Part shown: positions 60,823 through 64,000 of the stretch, piece after piece | How positions within the stretch are numbered: position 1 is the first letter of the stretch | Layout: every line of letters begins with the position of its first letter | Assembly: GCA_958296025.1 (NCBI GenBank) | Contig: OY282430.1 | Span: 1,488,001-1,552,000 of the forward strand | Source of the DNA: an uncultured Pseudomonadales bacterium | GTDB taxonomy: Bacteria; Pseudomonadota; Gammaproteobacteria; Pseudomonadales; Azotimanducaceae | Direction: 5' to 3' | DNA length: 64,000 nucleotides | Notes under the pieces: model-generated | Databases searched by the model: none | What the model was told of the DNA's origin: nothing | Seen by the model: the letters and a program-made list of their open reading frames with translations, nothing else | Translations under genes and position numbers: made by a program

Positions 60823-63699
60823 ATGACGCCACAGGAAGGCAAGCCGGCAGCTGGTGTCGATTGGCGAACCTACAAGCGGCTGCTTCGCTATGTGCGGCCC
60901 TATTGGCCGCTGTTTGCGGTATCCGTGGCGGCCTTTCTCGTCGCCAGCGGCGCCGAAGCCTATTTCCTAAAACTGTTCGGCAGCCTGATCGACGGTTGGC
61001 GCGATGGGCTGGCGGAGGCGGCGCTGTTCATCCCCTTGGCTATGCTCTGCGCCGCCTTGGTGCGCGGCGTCGGCGCAGTGCTTGGCGAAATCCTGTTAAG
61101 CCAGGTGTCCTTCACCGTGGTCCACAATCTGCGCTTGGCCCTGTTCGAGCAACTGCTGCATATGCCTAGCGCCTTCTTTGACGCCAGTTCCCAAGGGCAC
61201 TTGGTTTCCCGCATCACGTTCAACGTGGCGCAGCTGCGGGACACCGGCACTGACGCCCTGAAGTCAATCATCCAGGATGGTGGCAAGGTCGTCGTCTTCT
61301 TGGCTTACATGGCCTACTTGAGCTGGCTGCTTACCCTGATCTTCATCGCCGCCGTTCCCGTGGTCGCCCTGGTGGTGCTCTACGCCAGCCGCAGGTTCCG
61401 CAGCATCGCCCAACGCATCCAGACCTCCATGGGCGATGTGACCCATGTGGCGGCGGAGACCGTCTCCGGCTACCGGGTGGTGCGCATCTTTGGCGGCGAG
61501 GACTATGAGCGGCGGCGCTTCGAAAGGGCCAGCCGGGCCAACCGTCGCCGCAACCTGAAGATGGTGGCCACCAAGGTGGTCAGCACACAGATCATTCAGG
61601 TGCTGGTCGTGGCCGCCATCGCTGTGTTGATCGCGGTGCTGGCCGGCCCGGACATCGACCTGAGGTTATCCACCGGGGAGCTGGTTATCTTCCTCGGCTT
61701 GGCGGGTATGTTGGCTCGTCCCGTACGCAAGCTCACGGAGGTCAACGCTCGCCTGCAAAAAGGCATGGCGGCGGCGGCGGACGTCTTCGCCCAACTCGAT
61801 ACGGCACCCGAAGGGGACAGCGGCGTCAAGCAAGTGGAGCGGGTCGAGGGACGGGTCGAATTCCGGGACGTCTGCTTCACCTACGCCGCCGACCAAGAGG
61901 CCGTACTGCGCAACATCAACCTGATTGCGGCGCCAGGCCAAACGGTGGCCTTGGTGGGACGCTCCGGCAGTGGCAAGACCACCTTGGCCAGCCTGATCTC
62001 GCGCTTTCGAGAGGCGGAAAGCGGCCAAGTGCTCATCGACGGAACGCCGGTGGAGGAATACGACAGGACCAACCTGAGGCGGCAAATCGCCTTGGTGACC
62101 CAGCAGGTGACCCTGTTCAATGACAGCCTGCGGGCCAACATCGCCTACGGCGCCTTGGCTGGGTCCGATGCCGGCGCCATTGAGGACGCCGTGCGCCGCG
62201 CCCACGCCGACGGCTTCATCCGCCGACTGCCGAAGGGCTTGGAAACCGTGGTGGGGGACGATGGCGCCATGTTGTCGGGCGGCGAACGGCAACGCATCGC
62301 CATCGCCCGGGCGCTCTTGAAGGATGCCCCCATCCTCATTCTGGACGAAGCCACTTCGGCCTTGGACGCCGAGTCCGAGCGCAACGTTCAGGCCGCCTTG
62401 GAGGAGGTGATGCGTGGGCGCACCACCATCGTCATCGCCCACCGCTTATCGACCGTGGAAAGGGCGGATGTCATTTATGTGCTGGACGATGGACGCATCG
62501 TCGAGCAGGGCGACCACGGCTCCCTGCTGGCCCAAGGCAAGCTGTACGCCAGCCTCTACGACACCGGCTTGCAGGATGGCGCCGAGCTGAGCAGCGGGCT
62601 GGCCGGCAAGCCCGGCCGCGCTGCCGGCAACGGCTTGGTGGAGACCGCTGGCTCGCAATTGCAGCGCGCTTGGCGGCGGGACGCCTGGTGGACACCCATT
62701 CTGGCGCCGGTCACTTGGCTGTTTGGGTGGGTGGAGCAGCGGCGACGTTTGGCGGTGCGCACCGGCAAAGTGGCGCAGTGGCGGGCGCCGGTTCCGGTCA
62801 TCGTGGTGGGCAACCTCACCGTCGGCGGCACCGGCAAGACGCCCTTGGTCATTTGGCTGGTGCGTTGGCTGCAGCGACGGGGGCTACGGCCTGGCGTCGT
62901 CTCCCGGGGCCACGGCGGTAGCGGCAATCGAGCGCCCATGCTGGTTGCCGCCATCGATGCGGACCCGGATCGGTTTGGCGACGAACCGGTTCTCATCGCG
63001 CAACGCACCGGTTGTCCGGTGGCGGTCTGCCGGGACCGACCCAAGGCGGTGCAAAAGCTGCTGGAATCCGCCCAAGTGGATGTGGTCGTCGCCGACGATG
63101 GCCTGCAGCACTATGCCTTGGCCCGGGATTTGGAGATTGTCGTGGTCGATGGCCACCGCAAGTTCGGCAACGGCCGCTTGCTCCCAGCCGGCCCCTTGCG
63201 GGAGCCAGCCAGCCGGATTGCACAGGCGGATTGGGTGGTCAGCAATGGCCGCCTGTGCGCCGCCGCCGCCAACGAAGCGCTGATGCGCGTGGTCGCCACC
63301 GCCTTCGTCAATCTACAGAGCGGCCTAGCGTTGACGCCGAAGGACTTCGTCGAGCGGCATGCGCAGGTTCATGCCGTGGCCGGCATCGGCAATCCGCAAG
63401 GTTTTGCCCGCACTTTGGCGGAAATTGGCCTACAAGCCCAGCTGCATCCGCTGCCGGACCACCACGCCTTCACCGGCAAGGAAGTCTTCTTCAACGATGA
63501 CTTGCCGGTGGTCTGCACGGAGAAGGACGCCGTCAAGCTGCGCTGCTTGGCCGTGCCCTTGGCGCATGGCTGGGCCTTGCAGGTGGAGGCGGAAATCGAC
63601 AGCACCGGGGAGCGCCGCTTGCAGGAAGTCCTGAAACAGCGATGCCTCGGCTTGGCGGTTGGCGAGGCGGACGCCGTGCGGCAGGCGGGCGCCCGATGA
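60823..63699 (+). CDS. MsbA-LpxK fusion: lipid A ABC flippase plus tetraacyldisaccharide 4'-kinase
   Basis: One uninterrupted 958-residue frame. Residues 1-585 are a complete MsbA: six-helix membrane domain, Walker [10 protein letters not shown] (from 379), signature [15 protein letters not shown] (from 484), Walker [13 protein letters not shown] (from 504) and H-loop [14 protein letters not shown]. Residues 586-614 form a linker. From about 615, complete LpxK follows: [22 protein letters not shown]-loop [21 protein letters not shown] (GGTGKT at 668-673), [30 protein letters not shown] and CTEKDAVKL. LpxK phosphorylates the lipid A precursor at 4' and MsbA flips core-lipid A; the genes are normally adjacent but separate. 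No stop lies between. An internal GTG at 62638 could start LpxK alone but has no clear ribosome site. Overlaps kdsB by ATGA. Confidence 0.9.
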   Translation: MTPQEGKPAAGVDWRTYKRLLRYVRPYWPLFAVSVAAFLVASGAEAYFLKLFGSLIDGWRDGLAEAALFIPLAMLCAALVRGVGAVLGEILLSQVSFTVVHNLRLALFEQLLHMPSAFFDASSQGHLVSRITFNVAQLRDTGTDALKSIIQDGGKVVVFLAYMAYLSWLLTLIFIAAVPVVALVVLYASRRFRSIAQRIQTSMGDVTHVAAETVSGYRVVRIFGGEDYERRRFERASRANRRRNLKMVATKVVSTQIIQVLVVAAIAVLIAVLAGPDIDLRLSTGELVIFLGLAGMLARPVRKLTEVNARLQKGMAAAADVFAQLDTAPEGDSGVKQVERVEGRVEFRDVCFTYAADQEAVLRNINLIAAPGQTVALVGRSGSGKTTLASLISRFREAESGQVLIDGTPVEEYDRTNLRRQIALVTQQVTLFNDSLRANIAYGALAGSDAGAIEDAVRRAHADGFIRRLPKGLETVVGDDGAMLSGGERQRIAIARALLKDAPILILDEATSALDAESERNVQAALEEVMRGRTTIVIAHRLSTVERADVIYVLDDGRIVEQGDHGSLLAQGKLYASLYDTGLQDGAELSSGLAGKPGRAAGNGLVETAGSQLQRAWRRDAWWTPILAPVTWLFGWVEQRRRLAVRTGKVAQWRAPVPVIVVGNLTVGGTGKTPLVIWLVRWLQRRGLRPGVVSRGHGGSGNRAPMLVAAIDADPDRFGDEPVLIAQRTGCPVAVCRDRPKAVQKLLESAQVDVVVADDGLQHYALARDLEIVVVDGHRKFGNGRLLPAGPLREPASRIAQADWVVSNGRLCAAAANEALMRVVATAFVNLQSGLALTPKDFVERHAQVHAVAGIGNPQGFARTLAEIGLQAQLHPLPDHHAFTGKEVFFNDDLPVVCTEKDAVKLRCLAVPLAHGWALQVEAEIDSTGERRLQEVLKQRCLGLAVGEADAVRQAGAR

Positions 63700-64000
63700 C
63701 GCCTTTCAAGGTGGTCATTCCGGCCCGCTTCGCCTCCGCCCGGCTGCCTGGCAAGCCGTTGCTGGAAGTGGGCGGGCGACCGATGGTGGTGCGGGTGGCC
63801 GACCAAGCGGCCGCCTCGGGGGCGGAGGAGGTGCTGGTCGCCACCGACGATGAGCGCATCGTGCAGGCGGTGGCCGCCGCCGGACATCAGGCGGTGCTGA
63901 CGGACCCCGGCCACGCCTCAGGTTTGGATCGAGTGCATGAGGTGGTTGTTGAGCAAGGTTGGCCCGACGCGACCATCGTGCTCAACGTGCAAGGGGACGA
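63696..64000 (+). CDS. kdsB: 3-deoxy-manno-octulosonate cytidylyltransferase (partial, 3' end outside window)
   Basis: The first 101 codons of Kds[46 protein letters not shown] and VLNVQGDE match the CTP-binding N-terminus. It activates Kdo as CMP-Kdo for LPS. The ATG overlaps the preceding stop (ATGA). A Trm112-like gene often found between lpxK and kdsB is absent. Confidence 0.93.
   Translation, partial: MTPFKVVIPARFASARLPGKPLLEVGGRPMVVRVADQAAASGAEEVLVATDDERIVQAVAAAGHQAVLTDPGHASGLDRVHEVVVEQGWPDATIVLNVQGD

Overview
The window is a 64-kb piece of a high-GC Gram-negative chromosome. The right end carries lolC-lolD-lolE, a DUF2062 gene, comEC, exbB, exbD, msbA, lpxK and kdsB. That order is typical of Gammaproteobacteria and shows a double-membraned cell with lipoprotein sorting and Kdo-type LPS. 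I cannot name the genus. Nothing here is phage, rRNA, tRNA or CRISPR.

Layout. (1) 1-10066 is a defence island: the C-terminal part of an Argonaute (visibly AT-richer than the rest), then a tightly packed operon of a DUF1156/COG1743 DNA methylase, an AAA/SMC-like ATPase, an unknown small protein, a PIN nuclease and a DUF499/COG1483 ATPase broken by a one-base frameshift. (2) 10272-23730 is metabolic: a GFA-family protein, a protein with an 11-fold heptapeptide tail, a ThDP-dependent acyl-CoA lyase with a class III CoA-transferase, three GMC dehydrogenases (one with a 3Fe-4S motif and a Tat-exported small subunit), uracil-DNA glycosylase and NIPSNAP. (3) 18923-38295 holds a dispersed pyrimidine/hydantoin catabolic regulon: an LLM oxidoreductase, a RutR-like TetR regulator, a TonB receptor, an NCS1 permease, dihydropyrimidinase, beta-ureidopropionase and a class III aminotransferase. 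These would import a pyrimidine, open the ring, release the beta-amino acid and deaminate it. Three copies of a RutR-box-like operator lie before the LLM gene, before a truncated aldehyde dehydrogenase and before the TonB receptor. Two identical IS1380-family elements punctuate the region. One has landed between the operator/promoter and the TonB gene and duplicated its ribosome binding site. A GLUG-repeat/substrate-binding-protein block on the opposite strand sits between ureidopropionase and aminotransferase, flanked by a 26/27-bp direct repeat. (4) 40114-49373 is mixed housekeeping and accessory: SDR, NTF2-like, TetR, MDR reductase, DUF4143 ATPase, TusA, gamma-glutamylcyclotransferase, MsrB, a split membrane/aminopropyltransferase-like pair, an enoyl-CoA hydratase remnant and ApbE. 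(5) 49716-64000 is the envelope cluster, with clpB and galU inserted.

The strongest unusual points are a single 958-residue polypeptide joining complete MsbA (lipid A flippase) and LpxK (lipid A 4'-kinase), the Argonaute beside a COG1743/COG1483 module, and the RutR-like regulon rewired by an IS.
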